64,000 nt of DNA from an uncultured Collinsella sp. (GCA_900757185.1 CAAEMX010000021.1:11614-75613), one strand, 5' to 3'; positions 34,452-43,605 are shown, numbered from the stretch's first letter. The notes: generated by a model not told the origin, from the letters alone. Numbers and translations: made by a program.

Positions 34452-35483
34452 CTACTCAGACTGCCCACTCTTCTTGGCATGTTTGGACGGAGCGCTCAAG
34501 AAACGATCCGTCAGATAGTTCGCGGGACCGGAGACATCGATCCCCAGCAGCACGTGTCCTAGCCATAGGAACGCCACGAGCACCAGTAGAGGAATCACAC
34601 ACGAGGTCACGATCATCACGATGACGCCTTCGATGAGGTCGGTCACCTGTTGCACAATCTCATCGGTCATCTGCTTGGCACCGCTGGTCACCGACGTGAC
34701 CAGGCTCGAGGCCCCGTCAGTCAACTGCTCGAGCACGTTTTTGGACTCCGTGGACTCGGCCTTTTTCTTGTTCGATTTTGAGCTGGTCTCGCCTGACTTG
34801 TCCGTGGTATCGGTCTTTTCCGCAGCGTCCGCTGCCTTTTGCTCGGCCTGTTCAATGCTGACGCGATATGTCTCGTCGACCTTTTGCGATACCCATACGC
34901 TCGCGGGCACAAGCGCCATGCCGATCACGGCAACCACCAGCACGCGCGTCGCCACACGGCGCAGGACAGCGCTCGTGCTCCAGCGCCCATGAACGCCAAG
35001 CGACACCGCAAAGAGCACCAACGCAAACGGGATTAAGATGCCCAAGCCAACCGACCACAAAATCGTGAGCAAATATTTCTCGAGGTAGAGCACGGCGAGC
35101 ACGATGCCCAGGTTACCCGAAAGCTGCGCGAGCTGCTCGGCGACCGGCGTTCCCGTATCACCAGGCAGCGCGGTAATGCCCGCAGACAGCGCCACGCACG
35201 AGGTCGTGAGCGCCAGTACGTTACCTTTCTTTTGATCGATGACCTCGATGGTGGAGTCCCAAGTCTTGGTATCGGCAAAATGCGGGCGCGCGACAAAGCC
35301 CGAAAGGAGCGCCAGCACCACGAGCGCGATAATCAAGCCGATCTGTAGCTTTTTGTTTGCGCACACGACATCGGACAAGCTGGGCTGCAGCTCGGTTACC
35401 GTCGTGTGCTCGGTTATCTGGACAGGACGCCCATGAGCCATCTCGTGCGCGTCTCTTTTTTGTATTGACCCGTTATCCGGCAT
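34452..35483 (-). CDS. Hypothetical membrane protein
   Basis: These 343 residues have predicted helices at about 47-65, 125-140, 143-163, 178-198 and 285-310. Between the fourth and fifth lies a hydrophilic stretch (205-250) rich in Ala, Lys, Ser and Glu, followed by a Ser/Thr/Val amphipathic segment. GAGGAGG precedes the ATG. I do not recognise the family, and the neighbours are sugar genes without an obvious link. It could be a coriobacterial envelope protein. Confidence 0.75.
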   Translation of the reverse strand: MPDNGSIQKRDAHEMAHGRPVQITEHTTVTELQPSLSDVVCANKKLQIGLIIALVVLALLSGFVARPHFADTKTWDSTIEVIDQKKGNVLALTTSCVALSAGITALPGDTGTPVAEQLAQLSGNLGIVLAVLYLEKYLLTILWSVGLGILIPFALVLFAVSLGVHGRWSTSAVLRRVATRVLVVAVIGMALVPASVWVSQKVDETYRVSIEQAEQKAADAAEKTDTTDKSGETSSKSNKKKAESTESKNVLEQLTDGASSLVTSVTSGAKQMTDEIVQQVTDLIEGVIVMIVTSCVIPLLVLVAFLWLGHVLLGIDVSGPANYLTDRFLSAPSKHAKKSGQSE

Positions 35484-35590
35484 TTGGATACCTCCTCAGT
35501 CCGGCGTTTAATGCGAAAGGAAGTATACCCACCCAGCGAAAAACCGAACGACAGGAGGCGCAACGGGCCGCCGCATGATCCGCCCGCCAT

Positions 35591-35740
35591 GAAATGGGCC
35601 CATCTACTACGTTTAACCGCCCATCCCCGACCATGCCACAAAGCGAAAAAACAAAACCGCAGGTAGAAGTCCTGCGATTTTTCATGAAACGCGGGTGTGT
35701 TCGAGGGTATCGGGTTAAACGTAGTAGATGAGCCAGTTTC
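35591..35740. repeat. Long inverted repeat enclosing a small terminator
   Basis: CATCTACTACGTTTAACC (35601-35618) is perfectly mirrored at 35713-35730, with weaker pairing of about 10 bp outside. Inside are CGCAGG/CCTGCG and a T run. It resembles a miniature mobile element or a structured RNA. No gene lies in the 416-bp gap. Confidence 0.55.
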
Positions 35741-35839
35741 GTGGCGAGCGCTGCCAACCGATCCTCCGGGGACGGGAAAAGCGGGTCATTTGGGGCTGTC
35801 GGCCCCTATTTCGCCGCAACCTAGATAGGTGGGATACAG

Positions 35840-35872
35840 AAAAACCCTGCCGCGGATAGCGGCAGGGTTTTT
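35840..35872. terminator. Bidirectional terminator next to lactose PTS IIA
   Basis: AAAAACCCTGCCGC pairs perfectly with GCGGCAGGGTTTTT over a 5-nt loop. Confidence 0.85.
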
Positions 35873-35899
35873 GGAAGGGGACGAGGTTGTGAGGGTTCG

Positions 35900-36238
35900 T
35901 TAGGCGAGCTTGGCCTCGAGCTCGGCGATGCGCTTGTAGGCATCGATGGTAAAGCGGGTCTGCTTCTCCAAGATCATGGTGGTCATGAGGGTGTCCTGAG
36001 CGTGGGCCATGATGAAGGTCATCTCCATCTCGCCGCCGCCGGCCTCCTGCGAAAGCAGCTTGGTCTGCGTGTCGTGGGCGCCAATGAGTGCATCGCTCGC
36101 ATCCTTGTGCAGCTGTTCGGCCTTCTCAAAATCACCCTCGCGAGCAGCATCGAGCGCTGCAAGCAGATCAGTCTGGGCGTCACCCGCGTATGCGACGATC
36201 TCGAATCCAACCATCGAGATTTCTTCTTTGGTTGCCAT
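35900..36238 (-). CDS. lacF: PTS lactose/cellobiose-type IIA component
   Basis: This 112-residue cytoplasmic phosphocarrier has the phosphorylated His79 in the IMAHAQDTLMT motif typical of the lactose/chitobiose family. AAAGGA lies before the ATG. It most likely serves the IICB protein at 37814-39589, which lacks its own IIA; the regulator gene lies between them. A paralogous IIA at 47877 belongs to another cluster. The gene symbol is by context. Confidence 0.88.
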   Translation of the reverse strand: MATKEEISMVGFEIVAYAGDAQTDLLAALDAAREGDFEKAEQLHKDASDALIGAHDTQTKLLSQEAGGGEMEMTFIMAHAQDTLMTTMILEKQTRFTIDAYKRIAELEAKLA

Positions 36239-36365
36239 ATTGCGTTCCTTTCACATATGAACCAATGGAGAGCATCGCGTCCGGGCATACGCGCTGCGTT
36301 GTGTATGACAGAAACATTAACATTCAAACAAAACAGAACAATGCAAAACGCAATTTCGAGCTATG

Positions 36366-36392
36366 AACGGTCGATTTTCGCCCGTGAACGGT
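36366..36392. promoter_or_regulatory. Direct AACGGT repeat upstream of IIA
   Basis: AACGGT at 36366-36371 and again at 36387-36392, 21 bp apart. The second is part of CCGTGAACGGT, the inverse of ACCGTTCACGG seen elsewhere. Confidence 0.5.
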
Positions 36393-36452
36393 TTTTAAAC
36401 CAATGCAAACAATATCGAACACAATTAGTGGCAACCCAAACAGGTCCACACC

Positions 36453-37457
36453 CTAGCGTACATCGCGCACCGTATCACCCTCTACGAGCATGCCGGGGAT
36501 CAGCATGTGCTCCACGCCAGACGCAACCCCCTCGGCGCCGGCAATCTTGTCGACAGCCCACATGCCGACGCGCTTGTTGTCAAAGCGCACCGTGGTCAGG
36601 CGACGGTCGGGCACGATGTCGCCCAGGCTGTCATCAACACCCGCCACGCTCACGTCCTCGGGCACGCGCTTTCCGCGCGATTCGAGCCCGCGAATGCAGC
36701 CGTAGGCCATGGCGTCGTTGGAAGCATAAATGGCCGTACAGGTCGGATCGTCCGCCAGAGCCTGACCGGCGGCATATCCGCTCTGTGCCGTCCAATCGCC
36801 ACGGACGAGTCGCGGCGGCTCAATACCATGCGCACGCAATGTCTCGCGCCAGCCCTCCTCGCGCTGCATGCCCGAAAGCGAGCGCTCGGGACATGAGATA
36901 AAGTGCACGGTCTTGTGCCCCTGCCCCAGCAAGTACTCGACAACCTGGCGCGAGCAATCGAACTGATCGTTATCAACCGTCGAGCACAGCGGGTGCTCCA
37001 GCATAGTAACGAGCACCGTCTGCATACCGGGCAGTGGCTCGAAGGAGCCAAAGTCCGCCGGCATGCGGTTCATGATCACGACCATGCCGTCCACCGGCAG
37101 TGCGCTCATGCGCGACGATGCGCTCTCGAGGGTATAGGGATGTCCATCTACTTTAGTAAGGGTGATGGCATAGCCGTGCTTGTCGGCGGCGGCGGCAAAG
37201 CCCTCCATGCGGTCGAGATTGCCGGTACCGGTAATGTTGAACATGGCGACGCCGACGGTCTTGAACTTGCCGCGACGCAGCGATCGGCCGGCAAAATTGG
37301 GTCGATACCCCAGCTCGCGCATGGCGGCACGCACGCGCTCCTTGGTCTCGGGGCGCACGCTGGGCGAATCGTGCACGGTGCGCGAGACCGTCTGCTCCGA
37401 GACGCCCGCGAGACGCGCCACGTCCTTAACGGAAACCGATTTTTTAACAGCGGCCAT
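36453..37457 (-). CDS. LacI-family regulator of the lactose PTS
   Basis: This 334-residue protein has an N-terminal HTH (VSVKDVARLAGVSEQTVSRT, about residues 8-27) and a sugar-binding-type core. It sits between IIA (same strand) and IICB (divergent), so it is the probable local regulator. The intergenic region has TGTTAACGTTGCCA (37616-37629) and its inverse form TGGCAACGTCAACA (37737-37750), plausible operators. The ribosome site is weak (AGAAAGA). Confidence 0.9.
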   Translation of the reverse strand: MAAVKKSVSVKDVARLAGVSEQTVSRTVHDSPSVRPETKERVRAAMRELGYRPNFAGRSLRRGKFKTVGVAMFNITGTGNLDRMEGFAAAADKHGYAITLTKVDGHPYTLESASSRMSALPVDGMVVIMNRMPADFGSFEPLPGMQTVLVTMLEHPLCSTVDNDQFDCSRQVVEYLLGQGHKTVHFISCPERSLSGMQREEGWRETLRAHGIEPPRLVRGDWTAQSGYAAGQALADDPTCTAIYASNDAMAYGCIRGLESRGKRVPEDVSVAGVDDSLGDIVPDRRLTTVRFDNKRVGMWAVDKIAGAEGVASGVEHMLIPGMLVEGDTVRDVR

Positions 37458-37567
37458 AGGTCGATCTTTCTATGTCAACGATGCCATTGGCGGCATCCTA
37501 CGCAGTCAAATGAACGCCTTCAAGTATATCCAACGCCTCCCCGCAATACGCTTACCACCCAAAACCT

Positions 37568-37750
37568 ACCGTTCACCGACAATCCCGCTTCCCCGAACGG
37601 CTTTTGTCGCCCAAATGTTAACGTTGCCATTGCGCAAACACAGAGCCACCGGGCGGCTCAAACGTTTACGCGTAAGGAATCGATGGTTCGCAGGCACAGG
37701 AACCACTGGTTCACGTCTTTTTTTTGTGTCACAAAATGGCAACGTCAACA
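37568..37750. promoter_or_regulatory. Putative LacI operators and ACCGTTCAC upstream of lacE
   Basis: TGTTAACGTTGCCA at 37616-37629 and its inverse form at 37737-37750 differ at one position. ACCGTTCACCG is at 37568-37578. Confidence 0.55.
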
Positions 37751-37813
37751 TTTTGGCAACCGAACGCCAACAGCTACCATCGTTGCTAACCCACCGACTC
37801 TTAGGAGCATTGC

Positions 37814-39589
37814 ATGGAGCAACTCATCGCCATCATCGAAAAGGGCCAGCCCTTTTTCAACGCGATCGCCCGCAACAAGTACCTCAAGGCGATCCGCGAC
37901 GGCTTTATCTCCGTCATCCCCATCATCATCTTCTCGTCCATCTTCTGTCTGGTAGCCTCAGTCCCCAACATCTGGGGTTTCTACTGGCCCGATGACATCA
38001 ACAACGCCCTGTGGAAGTGCTACAACTACTCCATGGGCATCCTGGCCATCGCCTGCGCCGCCACCACTGCCAAGCACTTCGCCGACGCCCAGAACCGCGA
38101 TCTGCCCAAGAACAACCAGATCAACTTCATCTCGTGCATGTGCGCGGCCATCATCGGCTTCCTGCTCCTTTCGAGCGACACCATCGCCACGGATGCCGCC
38201 AGCGGCTTCAACACCACCTATCTTGGTTCCAAGGGCCTGCTGACCGCCTTTATCGCTGCGTTTGTGACCGGCATCATCTACAAGTTCTTCATCAAGCGCA
38301 ACATCACCGTCAAGATGCCCGAGCAGGTTCCGCCCAACATCTCGCAGACCTTTAAGGACATCATCCCCTTCTCCGTCTGCATCACCGTCTTTTGGGTCTT
38401 TGACATCGTCTTCCGTGCTGCCTTTGGCTTCTGCTTTGCCCAGGGCGTCATCCAGGTGTTCCAGCCCCTGTTCACCGCTGCCGACGGCTACATCGGCCTC
38501 GCTGTGATCTACGGCGCTATGAGCCTGTTCTGGTTCGTGGGCGTCCACGGCCCTTCGATCGTCGAGCCCGCCATCGCCGCCGCTCTCGTTGCCAACATGA
38601 CCGACAACCTGGCTGCGTTCCAGGCCGGCCAGCACGCTTCCGCTGTCCTGACCCAGGGTGCCCAGTACTTCGTCGTCTGCATGGGCGGCACCGGTGCCAC
38701 GCTCGTCCTGGTCTTTATGTTCTGCTTCCTGGCCAAGTCTCAGGAGATGCGCGCCGTCGGTAAGGCCGCCATCGTCCCGGTCTGCTTCGCCGTCAACGAG
38801 CCGCTGCTGTTCGCCGCGCCCATCGTGCTCAACCCCGTCTTCTTTGTCCCGTTTGTCTTTGCCCCGATCGCCAACATCTGGATCCTCAAGATCTTTATCG
38901 ACTTCTTGGGCATGAACGGCTTTATGTACACCCTGCCTTGGACTGTCCCCGGCCCCATCGGCACCATCATGGGCCTGGGCTTCCAGCCGCTCGCCTTTGT
39001 GATGCTCGCCCTCATCCTGGTCGTCGACTTTGTCCTGTACTATCCGTTCTTCCGTGCCTATGACGCCCAGAAGTGCGCCGAGGAGGCCGAGATCTCCCAG
39101 GAGGAGCTCGCCGCCAAGAACGCCGAGAAGGCCGCCAAGCTCAGCGACGCCTTCCAGGGCAAGACCGATGCCAAGAGCGTTGCCGCCGGCGCCGCAGCCG
39201 AGGCCGTGAAGGCCGACGCGCCTGCCGCTTCTGCAGCACCCGCTGCCGAGGCAATGACCGCCAGCGACCTCAACGGCAAGCGCGTGCTCGTGCTCTGCCA
39301 GGGTGGCGGTACCTCGGGTCTGCTCGCCAACGCGCTAGCCAAGGCTGCCAAGGAGCGCGGTATTAACCTCGAAACCGCTGCCGAGGCCTATGGCAACCAC
39401 GTCGACATGCTCCCCGACTTTGACCTGGTCGTCCTGGCCCCGCAGGCAGCCAGCTACCTGGCAGACCTGCAAAAGGACTGCGAGCGCGTGGGCAACAAGT
39501 GCGTCGCCTGCCGCGGTAAGCAGTACATCGAGCTCTCCCAGAACGGCGACAAGTCTCTCGCCTTCGTAAGCGAGCAACTCTCGAAGTAA
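37814..39589 (+). CDS. lacE: PTS lactose-type IICB component
   Basis: This 591-residue fusion has a IIC domain (about residues 1-420, eight to ten helices, including GVHGPSIVEP and the FAVNEPLLFAAPIVLNPVFF substrate region). It is linked by an Ala/Glu-rich segment (430-480) to a IIB domain with phospho-Cys495 in VLVLCQGGGTSG. It imports and phosphorylates a beta-galactoside, most likely lactose, because a 6-phospho-beta-galactosidase follows. AGGAG precedes the ATG. IIA is encoded separately at 35900. Confidence 0.93.
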   Translation: MEQLIAIIEKGQPFFNAIARNKYLKAIRDGFISVIPIIIFSSIFCLVASVPNIWGFYWPDDINNALWKCYNYSMGILAIACAATTAKHFADAQNRDLPKNNQINFISCMCAAIIGFLLLSSDTIATDAASGFNTTYLGSKGLLTAFIAAFVTGIIYKFFIKRNITVKMPEQVPPNISQTFKDIIPFSVCITVFWVFDIVFRAAFGFCFAQGVIQVFQPLFTAADGYIGLAVIYGAMSLFWFVGVHGPSIVEPAIAAALVANMTDNLAAFQAGQHASAVLTQGAQYFVVCMGGTGATLVLVFMFCFLAKSQEMRAVGKAAIVPVCFAVNEPLLFAAPIVLNPVFFVPFVFAPIANIWILKIFIDFLGMNGFMYTLPWTVPGPIGTIMGLGFQPLAFVMLALILVVDFVLYYPFFRAYDAQKCAEEAEISQEELAAKNAEKAAKLSDAFQGKTDAKSVAAGAAAEAVKADAPAASAAPAAEAMTASDLNGKRVLVLCQGGGTSGLLANALAKAAKERGINLETAAEAYGNHVDMLPDFDLVVLAPQAASYLADLQKDCERVGNKCVACRGKQYIELSQNGDKSLAFVSEQLSK

Positions 39590-39599
39590 GTAACGCTCA

Positions 39600-39638
39600 G
39601 GGCCAGCCGACCATCCAAGACCGGCTGGCCCTTCGATT
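39600..39638 (+). terminator. Intra-operon hairpin between lacE and lacG
   Basis: GGGCCAGCCG pairs with CGGCTGGCCC (10 bp, perfect), followed by TTCGATTT. It is probably a partial terminator or an mRNA-stabilising hairpin. Confidence 0.6.
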
Positions 39639-39655
39639 TAGACGATTGGATCATC

Positions 39656-41095
39656 ATGTCCGTTAACCCTGCTAGCGTCACCAACCCGCCTGCGCAGTTT
39701 CCCGAGAACTTTGTCTTTGGCGGCGCCACCGCTGCCTACCAGGTAGAGGGCGAGACCCGCACTCACGGTAAGGGCAAGGTTGCCTGGGACGACTTCCTGG
39801 AAGCCCAGGGGCGCTTTTCCCCCGATCCCGCTTCGGACTTCTACAACCAGTACCCCGTCGACCTGGAGCTGTGCGAGGAGTTTGGCATCAACGGCATTCG
39901 CCTCTCCATTGCCTGGAGCCGCATCTTCCCCAACGGAACCGGCGAAATCAACCCCGAGGGTGTCCAGTTCTACCACGACCTTTTCGCCGAATGCCACAAG
40001 CACCACGTTGAGCCGTTTGTCACGCTGCATCACTTCGATACGCCGCTGCCCCTCTTTGAAAAGGGCGATTTCCTCAACCGCGAGACCATCGATGCCTTTG
40101 TGGACTTTGCCACCTTCTGCTTTAAGGAGTACGCCGACCAGGTGACCTATTGGTTCACCTTTAACGAGATCTGGGCCGACGCCTCCAACACCTACATCGA
40201 GGGTACCTTCCCCGGTGGCGTCAAGGCGCATCTTGCCGAGGCCTTCCAGTGCGAGCACAACATGATGCTCGCCCACGCCAAGGCTGTGCTGGCCTTCCAC
40301 AACGGCGGCTTTAAGGGCAAGATCGGCGTCATTCAGTCGCTGGAGTTTAAGTATCCGCTCAACGAGAACGACCCCGCCGACATCAAGGCCGCCAACAACG
40401 AGCACGTGCTGCAGAACCAGTTTTTGCTCGACGCCACCTTCCGCGGCGACTATGCCCCCGACACCCTCGAGTGCGCCAACCGCCTGGCCGCCATCTCGGG
40501 CGGCACCATCGAGATCCTGGACGAGGATCTCGAGATTATGCGCGAGGCCGCGCTCTACAACGACTACTTGGGCGTTAACAACTACCAGTGCCGCTTCCTC
40601 AAGGCTTACGATGGCGAGAACGACCTGCACCACAACGGTACGGGCGAGAAGGGCACCGGCCGCTGGCGCGTTAAGGGTATTGGTGAGCATGTGAACAAGC
40701 CCGGCATCCCCACCACCGACTGGGACTGGATCATCTATCCCGAGGGTCTGTTCGATCTGCTCGTCTACATTAAGCAGCGCTACCCCAACTACAAGCAGAT
40801 CTTCATCACCGAGAACGGCATGGGCTACAAGGACCCCTACAAGGACGGCTTTGTGGACGACCAGCCGCGCATCGACTATATCGAGCAGCACCTGCGCTGG
40901 CTGCTCAAGGCCATGGAGGTGGGCGTCAACGTGGGCGGCTACTTCCTGTGGAGCCTGCAGGATCAGTTCTCCTGGACCAACGGCTACAACAAGCGCTATG
41001 GCTTCTTCTACGTAGACTTTGAAACCCAGAAGCGCACGCCCAAGGCAAGCGCCTACTGGTACAAGCACGTGGCGCAGACCCGTCGTCTGGACTAA
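39656..41095 (+). CDS. lacG: 6-phospho-beta-galactosidase (GH1)
   Basis: This 479-residue glycoside hydrolase family 1 enzyme cleaves lactose-6-phosphate to galactose-6-phosphate and glucose. The acid/base is Glu171 in FTFNEIW, and the nucleophile is Glu386 in ITENGMG. The N-terminus FVFGGATAAYQVEGE and overall length match LacG. It follows lacE in the same direction. Its product enters LacAB, then LacC, then the aldolase. The ribosome site is weak (GGA about 7 nt upstream), hinting at coupling or lower expression. Confidence 0.92.
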   Translation: MSVNPASVTNPPAQFPENFVFGGATAAYQVEGETRTHGKGKVAWDDFLEAQGRFSPDPASDFYNQYPVDLELCEEFGINGIRLSIAWSRIFPNGTGEINPEGVQFYHDLFAECHKHHVEPFVTLHHFDTPLPLFEKGDFLNRETIDAFVDFATFCFKEYADQVTYWFTFNEIWADASNTYIEGTFPGGVKAHLAEAFQCEHNMMLAHAKAVLAFHNGGFKGKIGVIQSLEFKYPLNENDPADIKAANNEHVLQNQFLLDATFRGDYAPDTLECANRLAAISGGTIEILDEDLEIMREAALYNDYLGVNNYQCRFLKAYDGENDLHHNGTGEKGTGRWRVKGIGEHVNKPGIPTTDWDWIIYPEGLFDLLVYIKQRYPNYKQIFITENGMGYKDPYKDGFVDDQPRIDYIEQHLRWLLKAMEVGVNVGGYFLWSLQDQFSWTNGYNKRYGFFYVDFETQKRTPKASAYWYKHVAQTRRLD

Positions 41096-41204
41096 AGACT
41101 AGCGGGGTTGCCTGCCCACATAACCTGTCCCCATTTCTCAGCCGGGGGCGGCACGTCACACGGCGCGCCGCCCCCGGCCTTTGTGTTTGGGCGGACCGGG
41201 AGCC

Positions 41205-41511
41205 GTTTGTCTCGATCTGTAACACTAAACCCGGTTTTGGGCGTCTACCTGTTACAGATTGAGACAAACGTACCGGCCAATCCTCTCAATCTCAATCTAT
41301 AACAGTTAGCCGGTTATTTCGCCCCCCACCTGTTACAGATCGAGATGAACACACGAGCCAACCCTCTCAATCTAAATCTGTAACATCTGGCGGGTTATTT
41401 CTCCCCCACCTGTTACAGATCGAGATGAATAGATTAGACCTAGCCGAAAAATCTCAACCTGTAACACGTAGCCGAGTTTTTCAGTCCTAGCTGTTACAGA
41501 TCGAGACAAAC
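41205..41511. repeat. Tandem array of four ~80-bp palindromic units
   Basis: Each unit has a left arm related to GTTTGTCTCRATCTGTAACA and a right arm TGTTACAGATYGAGAYRAAY around a 25-nt loop containing a CCGG/GCCGG-TTTT core. Right arms begin at 41250, 41331, 41411 and 41492, so the period is 80-81 bp. In unit 1 the stem pairs at 19 of 20 positions. A fifth isolated unit is at 54544-54606. The array lies between lacG and a DUF4143 ATPase in a 680-bp gap. Confidence 0.9.
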
Positions 41512-41776
41512 AGGCCGAGCAAGCTACACCCGTAGGTCTTTCACGCTGGAGCATTCGACCAGCACGCCCGAAACAAGCGTACGGCTTCTGGAGCTCGGGG
41601 CTTCTAGGCACGCAACGACCTCGTCGGGCGCACGGACACCCAGTCCGCGGTGACGGAACTTCACCGACATATCCCGAAAACTCGATCCCCGGCTTAGCTT
41701 GCGCGCATTATCACAATAAACCCCCAACGATACACGGTCCTGCGGTTCAATGAGCCACAGGACCGCATGCCGTCGA
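41512..41776. other. Gap without a recognisable gene
   Basis: A minus-strand frame (41524-41760) reads through but has no ribosome site, and I recognise no family. It could be decayed coding DNA. Confidence 0.3.
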
Positions 41777-43147
41777 TCAGATAAAGATCGTCATATACAG
41801 AGGTAGATATATCCTATGCCCTTCAGCCCTGAGCTGTTTTGGGTGAAGAACTATCTCTTCTCCGACTCGTCGTTCGAATCGTCTGCCGAAATCGTCAAGC
41901 GAGATTGTTGAATACGATTTGGAAGATTTAACTTCAACAGGAGTGACCCGCGGTTTTCCAGCCGCGTCTTCAAAGCCGCGCGAAACAAGAAAATCAATTT
42001 CACGCGTTCTGGGCCGACTCCCCTCTGTTTTGGAAGGCTCCTGCCAGCTGTAATAAAAAAGCGAATGCCCCAGACTCTTAAGCTGCTGCGCCACGATGTT
42101 CTCGATTAGCATTCCTTTATTAATTGAAATTCTTCCAAATTGAATGTCTCTATGAACATCCATAAGGTCCGGACCATCATCAAACGCCAAGCTCACGAGC
42201 AGTCCCGTGTCCGCCATATAGCATTTAAGCGAAGACGCGTCCTCGTGCAGGCGGTAACCCACGCTCGGATCACTGCATAAATAGCAACGGTTAATCAGTC
42301 GCGCATCCTCAAGCCAGATTAACGCCGACTCATATGTCTCAAAACGGGACCCCTTCTCCAAGCTGTCAAATTTGAACCGTTTATTTGCCGCAGATAATTG
42401 ACCCGGAATATCGTCATAAACCGCCCGCGCACGTCTAGCGTCCGAACCTCCAAACTTGGCAATGTCCTCCCTGTACAGTGCGATAATCTGCCGTTTAACC
42501 CTGTCGCATCCTCTAAAATCATTCTCTGCCACAAAGGAGTCGACCGACTGAGGCATACCACCGACAAGCATATACTCATCAAATAATCTCATGCACGTCG
42601 CATGAACGCCGTCCGGAAGCGCGGTCCGAGATTCGCGCGCTTTACGGATCTCTTCTGCATAAAGATCTTTTCCGGTCGCCCAAAGATACTCCTCAAAATC
42701 GAGGGGCTCGAGAGGGATTCTTTCTTCCTCTGACGGTATGACAATGCTATCGACATTCTTTTTGATGGAGACAAGAGAGCCTGTCTCGATGTAATCAAAT
42801 CTGCCGTCTTCTACAAGATGCTTTATGTATTCGCGCGCGATGGGAAACCGCTGCACTTCATCAAAAATGACCAGCGACTCTCTCGGTTCGAGGGCCTTAC
42901 CATACTGCAGCTGAAGCATGCGTAAAAAAAGATCGACATCTTCACGATGGTTCAGAAATATATCGAGCGTGGCTTTGCTAGCAGCCGAAAAGTCAATGTA
43001 CAGATAATCCTTGTATTCATTTTGCGCGAAGCACTTGACGAGCGTCGTTTTGCCAACGCGTCTTGCACCCTCAATAAGCACCGCAGTGCGCCCTTGCGAG
43101 CGTTCTTTCCACTCCTGCAGACGATCATATGCCTTCCGTTTAAACAT
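41777..43147 (-). CDS. AAA ATPase with DUF4143 domain
   Basis: These 456 residues have Walker A GARRVGKTT (27-35), FDEVQRFP as the Walker B region, an AAA_14-type core and a C-terminal DUF4143 domain (a nuclease-like fold, with EIDFLV and TPVEVKSSKS). Such proteins are common in gut anaerobes, often as accessory or mobile genes; their function is unsettled. GAGGTGAG precedes the ATG. The coding sequence is lower in GC than its neighbours and lacks their codon bias, which suggests acquisition. A 34-bp iteron array sits in front of it and the palindrome array behind it. Confidence 0.88.
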   Translation of the reverse strand: MFKRKAYDRLQEWKERSQGRTAVLIEGARRVGKTTLVKCFAQNEYKDYLYIDFSAASKATLDIFLNHREDVDLFLRMLQLQYGKALEPRESLVIFDEVQRFPIAREYIKHLVEDGRFDYIETGSLVSIKKNVDSIVIPSEEERIPLEPLDFEEYLWATGKDLYAEEIRKARESRTALPDGVHATCMRLFDEYMLVGGMPQSVDSFVAENDFRGCDRVKRQIIALYREDIAKFGGSDARRARAVYDDIPGQLSAANKRFKFDSLEKGSRFETYESALIWLEDARLINRCYLCSDPSVGYRLHEDASSLKCYMADTGLLVSLAFDDGPDLMDVHRDIQFGRISINKGMLIENIVAQQLKSLGHSLFYYSWQEPSKTEGSRPRTREIDFLVSRGFEDAAGKPRVTPVEVKSSKSYSTISLDDFGRRFERRVGEEIVLHPKQLRAEGHRIYLPLYMTIFI

Positions 43148-43180
43148 AATCTCACCTCAGCATAATTTACGTGCTAGTTT

Positions 43181-43295
43181 ACAAAAATACCGACCTTCAG
43201 ATATATCTAATAATACAAAAATACCGAGCTTTAAATGAGCTTATATCTACAAAAATACCGACTATTGCAATGGTTGAGACATACAGTAATACCGA
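43181..43295. repeat. Four iterons with an exact 34-bp period upstream of the DUF4143 gene
   Basis: ACAAAAATACCGA occurs at 43181, 43215 and 43249, and a variant ACAGTAATACCGA at 43283. The intervening 21 bp differ. All lie within the promoter region of the minus-strand ATPase gene. Confidence 0.9.
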
Positions 43296-43446
43296 GCTTT
43301 ACGCATAACGGATGCTATGCCTCACCGTAAAACAGCTGCAACTCATCGCACAGGGGAACCTGCAATCTGCACGCGCACCTATTATGCGTCGTGATGATGT
43401 GAATACTCCGCAATGGCAGGGGCAAAAGTATCTCCCGCGGCACTCG

Positions 43447-43605
43447 CTAGCAGATAACCTGCGTATGCTCCTCGATGGCGGCGCGATCCTCATCGTCAAT
43501 ATCCGGCTCGCACACCACGGCGTCCAAATTGTCCAGGCGGCAGAACGTGCAGAAGTCACGCTTGCCGATTTTGCTGGAGTCGGCGATAAGATAGCGCGAA
43601 CTATC
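43447..43605 (-). pseudogene. Duplicated 3' fragment of the LacR-like regulator
   Basis: The frame reads SSRYLIADSSKIGKRDF, CTFCRLDNLDAVVCEPD and ends EEHTQVIC. It matches the last 50 residues of the DeoR protein at 55247-56011, with only a few differences, and the DNA similarity continues past the stop codon (CGGCACTCGCTAGCAG). No HTH domain or start is present. It is a partial duplication, not a gene. Confidence 0.8.

Noticed and set aside
41205..41511. CRISPR array
   Set aside because: Units are long imperfect palindromes with similar loops, not short identical repeats with unique spacers, and there are no cas genes.
41524..41727. 67-codon minus frame as a gene
   Set aside because: It starts with TTG, has no ribosome site and no recognised family.
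43181..43295. CRISPR with 13-bp repeats
   Set aside because: Repeats are too short, spacers are 21 bp, and the array sits in a promoter region without cas genes.
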